Assembly: GCF_005843885.1 (NCBI RefSeq)
Contig: NZ_CP040443.1
Span: 1,116,001-1,180,000, forward strand
Reading direction: 5' to 3'
Length of the DNA stretch: 64,000 nt
From: Escherichia sp. E4742
Lineage (GTDB): Bacteria > Pseudomonadota > Gammaproteobacteria > Enterobacterales > Enterobacteriaceae
In this document: piece by piece, positions 9,293-18,599 of the stretch
How positions within the stretch are numbered: position 1 is the first letter of the stretch
Layout of the letters: every line of letters starts with the position of its first letter
The notes under the pieces: generated by a model
The model's input: the letters and a program-made list of their open reading frames with translations, nothing else
Databases searched by the model: none
What the model was told of the DNA's origin: nothing
Made by a program: the position numbers and the translations under genes

Positions 9293-12200
9293 TTACTCAA
9301 CACCTTCCGTGCCGGCGGCGACGTTAAAAATGGCGGTGGGCAGCATAAACCCCTGTAGCTTCAGTAAGGCAAGCGGACCGTCGCCCAGCTCACTGCGCAT
9401 GACGAATTTCAGAGGATTACCATCAGCAGTGATCCACACCAGTTGTGTACGGCTGGCATCAAGTGGCGTGATCAGGGCTTTGTCCAGCAGGCGAATAAAC
9501 CCCCAGTTCCCCTGGTGACTGGCGTAGAGTTGCATACCACTGCTTACACTCCGCCAGGTGAGCGACACACCTGGATAGTAAGTATTCCCCGGCCAGGTGA
9601 AGCTCTGCCAGCTTTCCATCTGATTGAAGTAATCCAGATTCTGTTCATCGAGGGTAAGCTGCACTCTGGCAACATCCCGTGAAGGACGCGCCATCAGTTC
9701 GAAGTGAACCCCCGCATCGCCCTGAGAGAACACGATATCTGACAGCTCTGCCAGCTGATTAATCGCCCGGAGGAAATCCGGACTGACAACCATCCCCTGG
9801 CTTGCGGAAGGATCAACAACCCAGCGACTCCCCTCCTGGTGGAGGAGCCCGCCAAGATGAGTTTTCAGGAACGTCGTGATCCGACCCGAGTCGCTACGCA
9901 GGAACTGTGCCAGTAACGGCAGGGAGGCATCGCTGCCGGTGGCTTTAAACGGATACCGCCCCGCAAAAGCCTTATTCCACTGATCGACTATGGTTGTCTG
10001 CCAGCGGGTATTGAGGCTGCCCGCAGCCGGGACAAGCACCTGACGCCAGGCCAGATCCAGCGGTTGTACAAACAACGACTGACCAAATCCACTCCATTCC
10101 TGTCCCAGACTTGCTGCGACCAGGCTGCCGTAATCGCGGGTGTCCGTCAGGTCGATGGCTTTGCCCTGAAACACGGCCCGGGCCAGCATCTGCGACATCG
10201 CCTGCGGATCCGGGGCGCTGGTAACCTGCTGAAGCTTCAGCCGCATCTGGGTTACACGGGCGAGCCAGGACCGGAAGCTCAGATTACCGTTGCTACCCGC
10301 CCCCTCTTTCCCCTCCATCAGCCCCGACAGCGGTCCAAATACCCCATCGAGCGGGCCTTCAGAGCCCTGTTCCTGTTTAATAAACTGCCTGCCATTTTTA
10401 TTCTTATCGAGCAACTTTTTCGCTGAATCCACGATTGAATCAGCCAGTGCCTCACCCTTTTGCCCCGTTTTCCCCTGGTAGTTCAGCGTGTTCATCAGTG
10501 CAACTAACGGGGACTGACGGACGTCACCGATCAGACTCAACTGGGCAATGGCTTCGGAAAGTGACGTGGCTTCCTGCCACTGTATGCTGTTGAGCATGTT
10601 CAGCCAGGCATTGCCAAAATCGATAAAATAGCGTTCAGTCAGGCGGGTCTTCAGCGCCTCCGGAGAGATATCGCTCCCTGTCTGATGCGTCTTGTCCGTC
10701 AGTACCCAGTCAATTTCATCGCGGCGGGTTTTCACGACCTCGTCAATCGCATCCTGTACCTGCTCTTCCCAGGCCTGACGCGTAAACATTCCAGGAACGA
10801 CTTCGTCAGTGCTGAATACTGTTGAGGCATCGGTGTCACTGGTCATATCCGCAAGCGTTAAATCAGGCCAGTTGCTGGCCACGCGCTTAAGCATCTCCTG
10901 ATATAACCCGGACTCAGCGTTCCGCTGGCCTATTTGCTTAAGCAGAATCTGACGGACCGTACTGATTAATTCATCGTCAGGCTTAATTTTCCATTCCGGA
11001 TGCGCCGGAAGGTTTTGCGCATAAAAACCCAGCAGTTTCGGTGCGAGGTTCTGCCATATGCCATCCGGCACATTCAGGCGTTTCGGTAAGGCTTTCAGCG
11101 CGTTTTTCGCCAGCCAGCCGGCGTCCGCTTTGTCCGGACGCGCCAGCATCAGATAACTTTTGAGTATGTCGTAAGTATGCTGTGTGCCCTGCGTACGGGC
11201 ATCACTGGCAGGAGGGAGTTGCACAAAGGCATTCAGCTGCTGCCTGAGACTGTCTGCGGTGGCATCCCTCATCAGCTGTGCGTTATTTTTCGCATACAGC
11301 GGCCAGAGCGCGGCCAGCGTGTCGCTGTCCTGATTAAGACCAAATCGTGTGTACCATGGCGCACCGGTTGCCTCACGATGTTGCAGACGGGCAATGGCCT
11401 GCTGGAGCACAAGCTGGCTGCGCAGGCGTTCAGCCAGTGGTTTTGTTGTATCCGCTGCCTGTCTCGCCGTTTCCTGCGCCTGATAAATCTGAGTACGGTT
11501 AACGATCAGGGACAGCAATGTTCCGGCCCCCCACAGGACAATCAGGGAAAGCAGAATCAATCGCAGCATCTTCAGCCAGTTGAAGCCCAGCTTCCTGCCG
11601 CTAACAGCATCACAGTCATCAATAATAGCTTTCCAGTCAGGTGTGTCGGGGCATGTGTTTGGTACCGCTCCGGCAACGGTCAGTTCAGGGCTGAACATGA
11701 CACCGCGTAGACGCCAGGCCGCAGTCCCCTGCATCAGTCCACTGAGCAAAACAACCAGGCTGGCTCTCAGCTCCTGCCGCAGTCTGAGTGACAACTGAAG
11801 GAGACCGAAATCAGCAGGATCATTCAGTATCTGTGCCATTCCTGCTTTTTGCAGGTGTAACGCCAGTGTGGAAAACGCTTCGTCCGCACCTTTCACAGTT
11901 CCTTCCGGTCCGAAGATGACCCCTGTTGCGGCCGCTTTCGCGTCCTGCCGGGCACCGGTAGCGTTGTCAGTCAGCCACAGCCAGACTGGCGCCTGCCAGC
12001 CAAGCTGATGGTCGGCTTTCTGGCGGTAACGCAGGAGGGCATCACGTTCGCCATCCGTCGGGAGGGCTGAAATACTCATCACCTGAATGATGCCATCAAC
12101 CGGTTGCCCGGATCGCAGACGTTTCAGTTTTGAAAGGAAGATCTCGTCCGGGAGTGACTGCGCGTCTCCGCCATAAATCAACACGTAGCCGTCACCTTCC

Positions 12201-12661
12201 TGCCAGAGGTCATGGCAAAGACCCGGGGCCGCTTTCCGGACCACATCCGGATCCCCCATCACCAGCAGAAGTCGTACCTTACGCTGCCAGCGACGCCCAT
12301 AGCGAAAGCGCAAATGTTCTGAAACGGCATCTTCACTGAAAACCGGTTCATCGTCGTCTTCACCGGGACTGGGGTTCACCACCGGAGTGATACTCTCAGC
12401 CTTTTTCTGCCCCCACTGGAAATACAGCCCGGATTTACCGGCAAAGTCGAAAGCCTTCTCCGTCAGCCAGCCGAGCAAAAACAACGTGGCAACCAGTATG
12501 GCGCAGAATGTGAGTATGCGCTGACTGCCATACGGACCGAAGCCGGTGGCCGAAGCGACGTTTTCCGGAAAAGCATAAAAAAGAAATGCCACGATGACCG
12601 TCAGAAAAAAGGCGACAGTTACAACAGAGCCGATGAGTGTTTTTACTTTTACCTTAGCCAT
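9293..12661 (-). CDS. tssM: T6SS inner-membrane complex protein TssM (IcmF-like)
   Basis: TssM spans the inner membrane and reaches TssJ in the periplasm. I place the start at 12661 (MAKVKVKTLIG), giving 1,122 residues, close to the family norm; a longer open frame to 12811 lies inside the upstream gene. Two membrane segments lie near residues 7-30 and 47-65, a third near 370-390 (LRLILLSLIVLWGAG), followed by a long periplasmic region. The position of the usual nucleotide-binding loop reads VMGDPDVVRKAAPG, so the Walker A motif is not intact. The ATG overlaps the stop of the upstream gene (ATGGCTAA). Confidence 0.94.
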   Translation of the reverse strand: MAKVKVKTLIGSVVTVAFFLTVIVAFLFYAFPENVASATGFGPYGSQRILTFCAILVATLFLLGWLTEKAFDFAGKSGLYFQWGQKKAESITPVVNPSPGEDDDEPVFSEDAVSEHLRFRYGRRWQRKVRLLLVMGDPDVVRKAAPGLCHDLWQEGDGYVLIYGGDAQSLPDEIFLSKLKRLRSGQPVDGIIQVMSISALPTDGERDALLRYRQKADHQLGWQAPVWLWLTDNATGARQDAKAAATGVIFGPEGTVKGADEAFSTLALHLQKAGMAQILNDPADFGLLQLSLRLRQELRASLVVLLSGLMQGTAAWRLRGVMFSPELTVAGAVPNTCPDTPDWKAIIDDCDAVSGRKLGFNWLKMLRLILLSLIVLWGAGTLLSLIVNRTQIYQAQETARQAADTTKPLAERLRSQLVLQQAIARLQHREATGAPWYTRFGLNQDSDTLAALWPLYAKNNAQLMRDATADSLRQQLNAFVQLPPASDARTQGTQHTYDILKSYLMLARPDKADAGWLAKNALKALPKRLNVPDGIWQNLAPKLLGFYAQNLPAHPEWKIKPDDELISTVRQILLKQIGQRNAESGLYQEMLKRVASNWPDLTLADMTSDTDASTVFSTDEVVPGMFTRQAWEEQVQDAIDEVVKTRRDEIDWVLTDKTHQTGSDISPEALKTRLTERYFIDFGNAWLNMLNSIQWQEATSLSEAIAQLSLIGDVRQSPLVALMNTLNYQGKTGQKGEALADSIVDSAKKLLDKNKNGRQFIKQEQGSEGPLDGVFGPLSGLMEGKEGAGSNGNLSFRSWLARVTQMRLKLQQVTSAPDPQAMSQMLARAVFQGKAIDLTDTRDYGSLVAASLGQEWSGFGQSLFVQPLDLAWRQVLVPAAGSLNTRWQTTIVDQWNKAFAGRYPFKATGSDASLPLLAQFLRSDSGRITTFLKTHLGGLLHQEGSRWVVDPSASQGMVVSPDFLRAINQLAELSDIVFSQGDAGVHFELMARPSRDVARVQLTLDEQNLDYFNQMESWQSFTWPGNTYYPGVSLTWRSVSSGMQLYASHQGNWGFIRLLDKALITPLDASRTQLVWITADGNPLKFVMRSELGDGPLALLKLQGFMLPTAIFNVAAGTEGVE

Positions 12662-13862
12662 TCCCGGGTGATTCCTTGCGAACTTCTTCTTTGGTGATGA
12701 CGGCGACCCAGACGTCGTCTTTGTCAGTGGTGGGCTGGGCAGCGATAACCTGCGCCCCTCGTTGTTCAAAGGCAGCATCAGCAAGCGTGATGGCAAGCCA
12801 TGGAGCAGCATGGCCGGTATAGCCCAACACGGGATCGATACTGAAATTGTCTTCTGAAAGGCTAAATGTCACTCCGTTCTCTTCGCAGGCATTATTCCAG
12901 CCACTGCCCGACGTCAATGTGGGACCGGAGATCCAGCTTCCCTTGAGCTCATTGGGCCGGGTCTTCGCCCAGAGCAGCGCCCGGGTAAGTGTCTTTGTGA
13001 GCGTTGTTTCTGTTCCCCTTTCGGGGCGATGAAGGCGAAGTGCATCCGGCCAGGCATGGGTGTTGCGGTTGCTTAATACCACCATTGAGACAGCATCAGC
13101 ATCTTCTTCCCGGGGAGAGGCAGGTAACGACAGCGTGATGACAACCAGAATGCCTGGGGTGTCCCATCGCTTGTCCAGCCAGGCATCAAACGCCCCCAGT
13201 CCTTTTCCGGTCATCAGGCGAAAAATCCTGCCCGTCTTGAGTGAGAGGTCGGCTTTAAGCTGCTCTTCAATCAGGGGATACAGATCGTTATCACAATCCA
13301 GCACCAGCCAGCATGGTAGCGCGGGCGGAAGCGGCTGAACTATCCCTTCTACACGCGTGGTCAGTTTATTCACCGCCCCTTTCAGAGCCTTCGTTAAATC
13401 TGTCTGATATTCTGGTAATGCCGCGTATCTGACCGGTTTGTCACATCCTCTTGGGTGCGAGAAATCGATAGCAGGCGCCGCGACTTCCATTGCCTCAAGC
13501 AGGTCATCGGCTTTGTTTCCGGCCGGGCTCTGAATATAAGTACCGAGGATCCAGGCGCAGCGCTGACCACGCAGAATTTCACTGTCAATAAGCGCTTCCC
13601 GCTCGACATTTCGGGACTCAGCTCCCACCTGCCCGGCTTTATAAGCAAACCGGCGTAAACCGAAAATAAGCCCCCACGTGCAAAATGGAAGCCCCAGAGC
13701 GGTGAACCAGAAGACAAATCCTGTTCGTTCTGACGTCCAGCACCATAATGTGAGCGCTATCCCCCCCAGCATGATAAATGCCAGGAACAACAGCCAGCGG
13801 CGAGTATCGGGGCGCACTATCTTTGGGGCCTTTTCAGGGATGGCATCCAGCCAGACCGGCAT
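12654..13862 (-). CDS. T6SS-associated inner-membrane protein, unknown function
   Basis: The 402-residue product (start chosen at MPVWLDAIPEK, 2 bases after the PAAR stop) has two adjacent membrane segments at about residues 24-42 and 51-69, then a long cytoplasmic-type region rich in Asp/Glu. It overlaps the tssM start by 8 bases, so it is probably made together with TssM. The topology mimics the first two membrane helices of TssM, and it may be an accessory of the membrane complex or an adaptor for PAAR cargo. I do not recognise a named domain. Confidence 0.8.
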   Translation of the reverse strand: MPVWLDAIPEKAPKIVRPDTRRWLLFLAFIMLGGIALTLWCWTSERTGFVFWFTALGLPFCTWGLIFGLRRFAYKAGQVGAESRNVEREALIDSEILRGQRCAWILGTYIQSPAGNKADDLLEAMEVAAPAIDFSHPRGCDKPVRYAALPEYQTDLTKALKGAVNKLTTRVEGIVQPLPPALPCWLVLDCDNDLYPLIEEQLKADLSLKTGRIFRLMTGKGLGAFDAWLDKRWDTPGILVVITLSLPASPREEDADAVSMVVLSNRNTHAWPDALRLHRPERGTETTLTKTLTRALLWAKTRPNELKGSWISGPTLTSGSGWNNACEENGVTFSLSEDNFSIDPVLGYTGHAAPWLAITLADAAFEQRGAQVIAAQPTTDKDDVWVAVITKEEVRKESPGNG

Positions 13863-13864
13863 AA

Positions 13865-14128
13865 TCAGGCAACCTTTGCTGCGGCAAATGAGCTGATCAA
13901 TGTGCAACCACAGGCGCATTTATGACCGTGAAATGCCACCGGGATGCCATGATCAAGATAATCAGGATTACCTTCAATAATGGTGGTAGGACCATGACCC
14001 GGGATCGGACATGACACTTTGTCGCCTTTACGTGCAATACCGATCCCACCGAACTTCATCGTTTTAGAAGCAGTCAGGACGGAACCACCGTGAGTAGTTT
14101 TATCACCTTTACAAATAATCTGAAGCAT
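13865..14128 (-). CDS. PAAR-domain T6SS spike tip protein
   Basis: The 87-residue protein is a stand-alone PAAR: it begins with ICKGDKTTHGGSVLTAS, has the GDKVSCPIPGHGPTTI turn motif and a HGHKCACGC region whose Cys and His residues could bind the apical metal. PAAR proteins sharpen the VgrG tip and can attach effectors. There is no C-terminal toxin extension, so any effector must bind non-covalently. It sits downstream of the cell-wall effector genes and just ahead of the inner-membrane protein gene. Confidence 0.93.
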   Translation of the reverse strand: MLQIICKGDKTTHGGSVLTASKTMKFGGIGIARKGDKVSCPIPGHGPTTIIEGNPDYLDHGIPVAFHGHKCACGCTLISSFAAAKVA

Positions 14129-14145
14129 TATTAAATTCCTCTTTC

Positions 14146-14531
14146 TTATCTCTTCACTAATTCATCATTCTTTAATTCCCATGTTTCTGCTGGGATCTTT
14201 TTATTCGTGCCATCGATAGTGATTGTCTGGATTTTTATTATGAATGTTTCCGGGCCACTGATTATTGATAGATAGTGTTCCCCATCGCATGTATTTACCA
14301 TTGGGTTATCAATAAATACTATTATTTTTTGCCAATTTCATACAAATATGAATGCGATACTACAGATAGTGCGCAATAAAATTCACATTTGTAACCACCT
14401 ACATATTTACAAACTCGTCATTAATTTTTATACCACAAACATTCTTTTCTGAGGAAATAATTACCCTTGGCATTTCACCTACAACAGCAAAATTATTACA
14501 TGTGAGAAATGCAAACAAGCTATGTTTTTCT
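14146..14531 (-). pseudogene. Decayed small exported or immunity-like gene
   Basis: No intact gene lies between 14129 and 14676, but the minus strand shows a protein in three consecutive frames: SLFAFLTCNNFAVVG...NDEFVNM, then YVGGYKCEFYCALSVVSHSY, then IIVFIDNPMVNTCDGEHYL...ELKNDELVKR with a stop at 14146. Joined, they give a protein of about 125 residues with a hydrophobic start and several Cys. Two frameshifts are needed. The place, after an effector gene and before PAAR, suggests a former immunity gene. No ATG is left at the 5' end. Confidence 0.6.
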
Positions 14532-14676
14532 TAAGTCCATTTGGTTAGCTTAAACTAACATTTATCACGGATTTAGAGTCGAATCTATTAACTCAACCCT
14601 GAACGTTCACTGATACATGTCGCATCCGAATTTTACTACTGTCGTTTTCTCATTATGATGAATATTCATGAGAGAT

Positions 14677-15255
14677 TTATTGATTATTACACCCGTCCAA
14701 TGATTCAATTAATTTCACATATTCATTATTATTAAAATTAAATAAAGTCGTTTTACATACAGGATTATCACTCTTGCTTACTGAGATAGATTGACCGGTT
14801 ATTGCAATCATTGAACTATTTTTATAAGTATCAATCTCAAATGGAAGACCAACAGGGGTACCATTATCAGACACATCAGCATAGTTATAACTTCCATTAT
14901 TATCTGATGGAAGTGTTGCTACAACTTCCCCTGATAGTTTATCAATAACCCAACCACATACCCAATTATCACGAAGGCATTCTTTACCATGACCGCCAAA
15001 GGCTGTATAGATTCTAAAGTGCCCTGCAAAATTAACAGGCTTTTTTAATTCCTCTTGGACTGCATTCTTCCAGTGTTGCGAGTAATTTTCCTGCTCTTTA
15101 TTAAAGTGAATATTCTTTTCAAATGGTCCGTTGCTTACAGGAACTAGGTAGTCAGAAAACTGAGGATTAGAACTGTCTTGTGAGTACGTTACAAACGACA
15201 AGAGCATGCATGACACAAAAAGCAAAAATTTGTTTGATTTTTTATTACATCCCAT
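14677..15255 (-). CDS. Exported protein downstream of T6SS effector; candidate immunity
   Basis: The 192-residue product has a signal peptide (KKSNKFLLFVSCMLLSFVTY) and a Cys-containing mature part with HFRIYTAFGGHGKECLRDNW and NGTPVGLPFEIDTYKNSS. It starts inside the end of the effector gene (11-base overlap) with GAGGA eight bases ahead of the ATG at 15255, so it is coupled to it. Export to the periplasm plus coupling to a cell-wall-degrading effector is the pattern expected of an immunity protein. I do not recognise the family. The region is AT-rich compared with the tss genes. Confidence 0.75.
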   Translation of the reverse strand: MGCNKKSNKFLLFVSCMLLSFVTYSQDSSNPQFSDYLVPVSNGPFEKNIHFNKEQENYSQHWKNAVQEELKKPVNFAGHFRIYTAFGGHGKECLRDNWVCGWVIDKLSGEVVATLPSDNNGSYNYADVSDNGTPVGLPFEIDTYKNSSMIAITGQSISVSKSDNPVCKTTLFNFNNNEYVKLIESLDGCNNQ

Positions 15256-18055
15256 TTTTAGAATCCTCAAGAGCTTTAATCATCGTATCTGGTAATAGGT
15301 GAGCTTTATTCAATCCATCACCAGAATAGTACGACTCCCCCTCAACTTCTGCCACCCTAGGTACTAACCTGTATTTCTTTTTACCATTTTCATAAACCGG
15401 CAAACCGTTTGCATCCAATACTGGTTCTTTTTTAGGGCTTATACTCTTTCCTTTACGGACACCAGCTGATGCAAATTCTTTCGCCCACGCATAAATCGCA
15501 TCTTCAGCACTTCCGTTACCCTCAAGATAATTGATAAATGCTGGCCGTTTCAATCTAATCAAAAACTGCTCAAATATCTGATCCTGCATCGCAGCATCGT
15601 ATAGTTTCGAAGTATCAAGATTAAGTGCTTTTACTGCTCTTTTAAGCGTCTCTGGGATTATCTGGAATCGACCTGTGGCGAACATATTTCGTTCTCTTTG
15701 GGCATCAATTACCTCAGATATTGTCATTTTTGTGAGATTAGTATTATAGTGCGGGACAGATTTACCTGTCTTAGTAACATTATATGCCGAATAATCATTT
15801 TTTGACTCGACACTTCCCAAAAGGTTTGCAAACTTGCTATGCGCCCACCCAGTATTTTTCTTTATTAATGCTCCAAGAAAGGCAATCGGATGCATATGCC
15901 ACAACGAAGGCCCCAGTTTCTCCGTGGTCACATCCTGCATCCAGGCCATCTTATCAAGAAAATCCTCACTGTATTTCTTCCATTCAGGTGCATCTTTCTT
16001 TAGTGCATTCAGAAATGGTTGCCAGATTGCATCGTCTTTTTTGAAGTACCAGTCGCTGGGATGTTTAACGATTGTTTTCTGAAGAACATCACGATAATCG
16101 GGATTATGAAGTGCTCTCCAGTATTCCATTGGAGAGTAACGATCGCTTCCACTATCAATTTTATCCAGCAGGCGCTGATAATTATGCTTCACCAGCGCAT
16201 GGCTGGTTCGCGAATCATCGATCGCAGCCTCATAGAGTGAGTTGATAAGACTGCGGAAGAATCCAGTGGGCTGTTTTTTTCCATCCAGGTAATCAAAGCT
16301 GGTAGGCTCTGCGATTTCAGTTCTGAACCCCAGCTTTGCCAGATCATACTGTGACAAAAGTTGAGATTCCACCTGACCTTTTGGCACGTACGCGTTTTCT
16401 GGCCGCAATTGCCAGTATTCCTGTTTGGTCGACTTATCGACTTCTGTTTGCACCTGTTTCAGTGGCAGAATTCCCGTCCTGACCGTCACCCCCGTATCCT
16501 TCGTGAATGTTCCTGTAGAAACATCTTTCTTGTACAACGCAAGTCCCGGGGCGTACTTCAGCCAGAGTGGATTATTTTTTCCCACCTGCTCAGGATTGGT
16601 CAGGAATTTCTCCAGATTATCATCCATACTCGTGCATTCGATGTGTACCTGATATCGTGCCTCATACCCCCCATCCTTTGGTGCCTGATAGTAGCCCATG
16701 TGCCCAATCGGGTCACCAGCCTTAATGGCGAATGGGGAACGGAGGCTTACTGTTTTATCGAATACCATGACTTCCTTTGCGGGAGGCAGCAAGTGTCGCC
16801 ACCAGCCGGGCCCGGCCCCCGACGCTGGCTTAACATTGTTGTTATCCACAACAACCCAGTAGCGCTGACCGGGAGTGAGAGTACTGCTGGTTTTTTCTGG
16901 TAAACCCTTTAGCGTCACAAGACCGTATTTTCTCTTGTTACTTCCTGTAGCGTTAAGATTGCTGTCTGCCGGGTCCCACTCCACTCTGGCCCCTTCAGGC
17001 ATGTACCCTGCAATTTGTGGAGAAGTTTCATCTGAAGTCAGTTTCGCCGTCAGCCAGTCCATTTCAGAATATGCTTTTAGAGTGTCCTGAACGACCCACT
17101 GATTTTCTGCTTCAGATTCATAAGCTGAATACGGCGCAAGATGCATATACAGAGTATAGAAATGCAGTCCGCTGGTTTCTTTCTCACCCGGCTGGATATA
17201 GTGTTTCACCAGAACAAATGAGCCCGAAAAACTTAGCGGACCTGATTCCCAGCCTAGCGTCAGATAATCCTTGCAGACACGATAAGCAACAACTTCCCCA
17301 TCAGCCATACAACGTATAGCCTGCTCGCCTTTAAAAGGAACCGGAAAATCTATCGCTTCAAGTGGAGACTTACCACTAAGCGCACACCATGGCGTCGTGG
17401 CTTCGGTGATATGGATCCCACCATGCCACATGCCGTTGCGGCCTATCATGTACAGTCCGGTAGATTCTCCCGCTAAATGAGCGAGTATCTCTTCCTGATT
17501 TTTAAACTCACTCCCCCGGTTGTTGGAGGGAATAGGCCAGACAATTTTAATTTTTCCTTTTTGGGTAGCCGAGGCGTTCTGCTCTGATGTGGTATTATCA
17601 CCATAACGATAAAGTGCATAGGGTATATTTTGATCACGATATATCTGGGCAGGATAGAACCCCTTTTCCTGGATAAAATCAGATACCCAGTGTGTACCAT
17701 TAAACATCGCCATATGTCCATGCACATGATGTGGTGCCGCCTGGATTACGACAACATCCCCCACTTGCTGACCAGAAATTGTGAATACACCGCCACTACG
17801 CACTGTTGTCGCGTTATCCACAACTTTAAAGCCATTTTCTAGCAGCCATGGACCGTAGTCTTTTGCTGATTCAATTCCTGAGTTCTTTACCGATGCCCCA
17901 CCAGCAATCAATGCTTTTTTAACATAACGGGCACATTTCGACTCACCATATTTAAGTTTTTTATCAATGCCCTTTTTAAAATTATCAGCATTAATTTTAG
18001 CTCTGGTCAGAGCCTGTGAGTTCAAAACGCTAACTGCGATTTTCTTGTCCAGCAT
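15245..18055 (-). CDS. Multidomain peptidoglycan-hydrolase T6SS effector (amidase + M23-like + lysozyme-like)
   Basis: The 936-residue protein has no signal peptide. Residues 1-150 resemble an NlpC/P60 or CHAP-type amidase: Cys41 in SKCARYVKKAL, GDVVVIQ at 99-105 and a His cluster at 109-114. Residues 165-475 resemble an M23 endopeptidase: HGGIH at 211-215, ADGEVVAYR at 251-259, YMHLAPY around His305, GDPIGHMGYY, and VHIE at 470-473. Residues 740-865 look lysozyme-like: ANLLGSVESKNDYSAYN with Glu750, GRFQIIPETL, WAKEFAS. A linker (600-735) holds the LWHMHPIAFL motif seen in large T6SS toxins. Together these would cut peptide and glycan bonds of a rival's wall. It lies between VgrG and PAAR with exported small genes on both sides. 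The M23 metal ligands are imperfect, so that domain may only bind. Confidence 0.82.
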   Translation of the reverse strand: MLDKKIAVSVLNSQALTRAKINADNFKKGIDKKLKYGESKCARYVKKALIAGGASVKNSGIESAKDYGPWLLENGFKVVDNATTVRSGGVFTISGQQVGDVVVIQAAPHHVHGHMAMFNGTHWVSDFIQEKGFYPAQIYRDQNIPYALYRYGDNTTSEQNASATQKGKIKIVWPIPSNNRGSEFKNQEEILAHLAGESTGLYMIGRNGMWHGGIHITEATTPWCALSGKSPLEAIDFPVPFKGEQAIRCMADGEVVAYRVCKDYLTLGWESGPLSFSGSFVLVKHYIQPGEKETSGLHFYTLYMHLAPYSAYESEAENQWVVQDTLKAYSEMDWLTAKLTSDETSPQIAGYMPEGARVEWDPADSNLNATGSNKRKYGLVTLKGLPEKTSSTLTPGQRYWVVVDNNNVKPASGAGPGWWRHLLPPAKEVMVFDKTVSLRSPFAIKAGDPIGHMGYYQAPKDGGYEARYQVHIECTSMDDNLEKFLTNPEQVGKNNPLWLKYAPGLALYKKDVSTGTFTKDTGVTVRTGILPLKQVQTEVDKSTKQEYWQLRPENAYVPKGQVESQLLSQYDLAKLGFRTEIAEPTSFDYLDGKKQPTGFFRSLINSLYEAAIDDSRTSHALVKHNYQRLLDKIDSGSDRYSPMEYWRALHNPDYRDVLQKTIVKHPSDWYFKKDDAIWQPFLNALKKDAPEWKKYSEDFLDKMAWMQDVTTEKLGPSLWHMHPIAFLGALIKKNTGWAHSKFANLLGSVESKNDYSAYNVTKTGKSVPHYNTNLTKMTISEVIDAQRERNMFATGRFQIIPETLKRAVKALNLDTSKLYDAAMQDQIFEQFLIRLKRPAFINYLEGNGSAEDAIYAWAKEFASAGVRKGKSISPKKEPVLDANGLPVYENGKKKYRLVPRVAEVEGESYYSGDGLNKAHLLPDTMIKALEDSKNGM

Positions 18056-18526
18056 TTATTCTTCTCCCTCTGCTTGTCGAGGGCAATAAATACTACTATG
18101 GAATATAGGCTTAACAGAATCCATTAACCACTTACCTTTTTCTCTAGCCAGGCTAATGGCATACAGGGACACGCCCTTACCATATCCTAATGTTAACTTA
18201 ACCTGTGCGACCAGGTCGTTCTCTGAAACAGTTTCCACATTAATGCTGTCTTTCCATTCTTCACATATATCCTGAGCATCTAAAAAATAATCGGCACCTG
18301 ATTCATCATTATCCCGCAGGCTTCTGAGATGTTCAGTTGTATATTCAAAAATAGCTTTTTGTGTTAGTTTGTCAGCTGATTCCATGTCAGGCATTTCAGA
18401 CGCGACAAGGTAATCATGATAAAATCTGGCAACAACTTCCCCAGGCATTGAACTATTATTCGCTGAAGCCAGGGCCACATCAGACACGCAGAACAAGCAG
18501 CAAACAAAAAGAATCATCTTCAACAT
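18056..18526 (-). CDS. Exported DUF3828-like protein, candidate immunity
   Basis: This 156-residue protein begins with a signal peptide (MLKMILFVCCLFCVSDVALA) and has an NTF2-like DUF3828 pattern: VVARFYHDYLVAS, a Tyr-Phe-Leu-Asp-Ala-Gln-Asp motif (YFLDAQD), and a KGKWLMDSVKPI end. It stops directly before the effector start, so the two are likely co-translated. It is a distant paralogue of the next gene upstream (18600-19145). DUF3828 proteins are often encoded beside T6SS cell-wall effectors, and export fits a role protecting the producer's own wall. Confidence 0.78.
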   Translation of the reverse strand: MLKMILFVCCLFCVSDVALASANNSSMPGEVVARFYHDYLVASEMPDMESADKLTQKAIFEYTTEHLRSLRDNDESGADYFLDAQDICEEWKDSINVETVSENDLVAQVKLTLGYGKGVSLYAISLAREKGKWLMDSVKPIFHSSIYCPRQAEGEE

Positions 18527-18599
18527 AAAAATCTCTCCGTAGATATGTTGGTATTTGTATGAGCAGTCGATGTGAGAACTTTAGAAAATGAGCAGGCTC

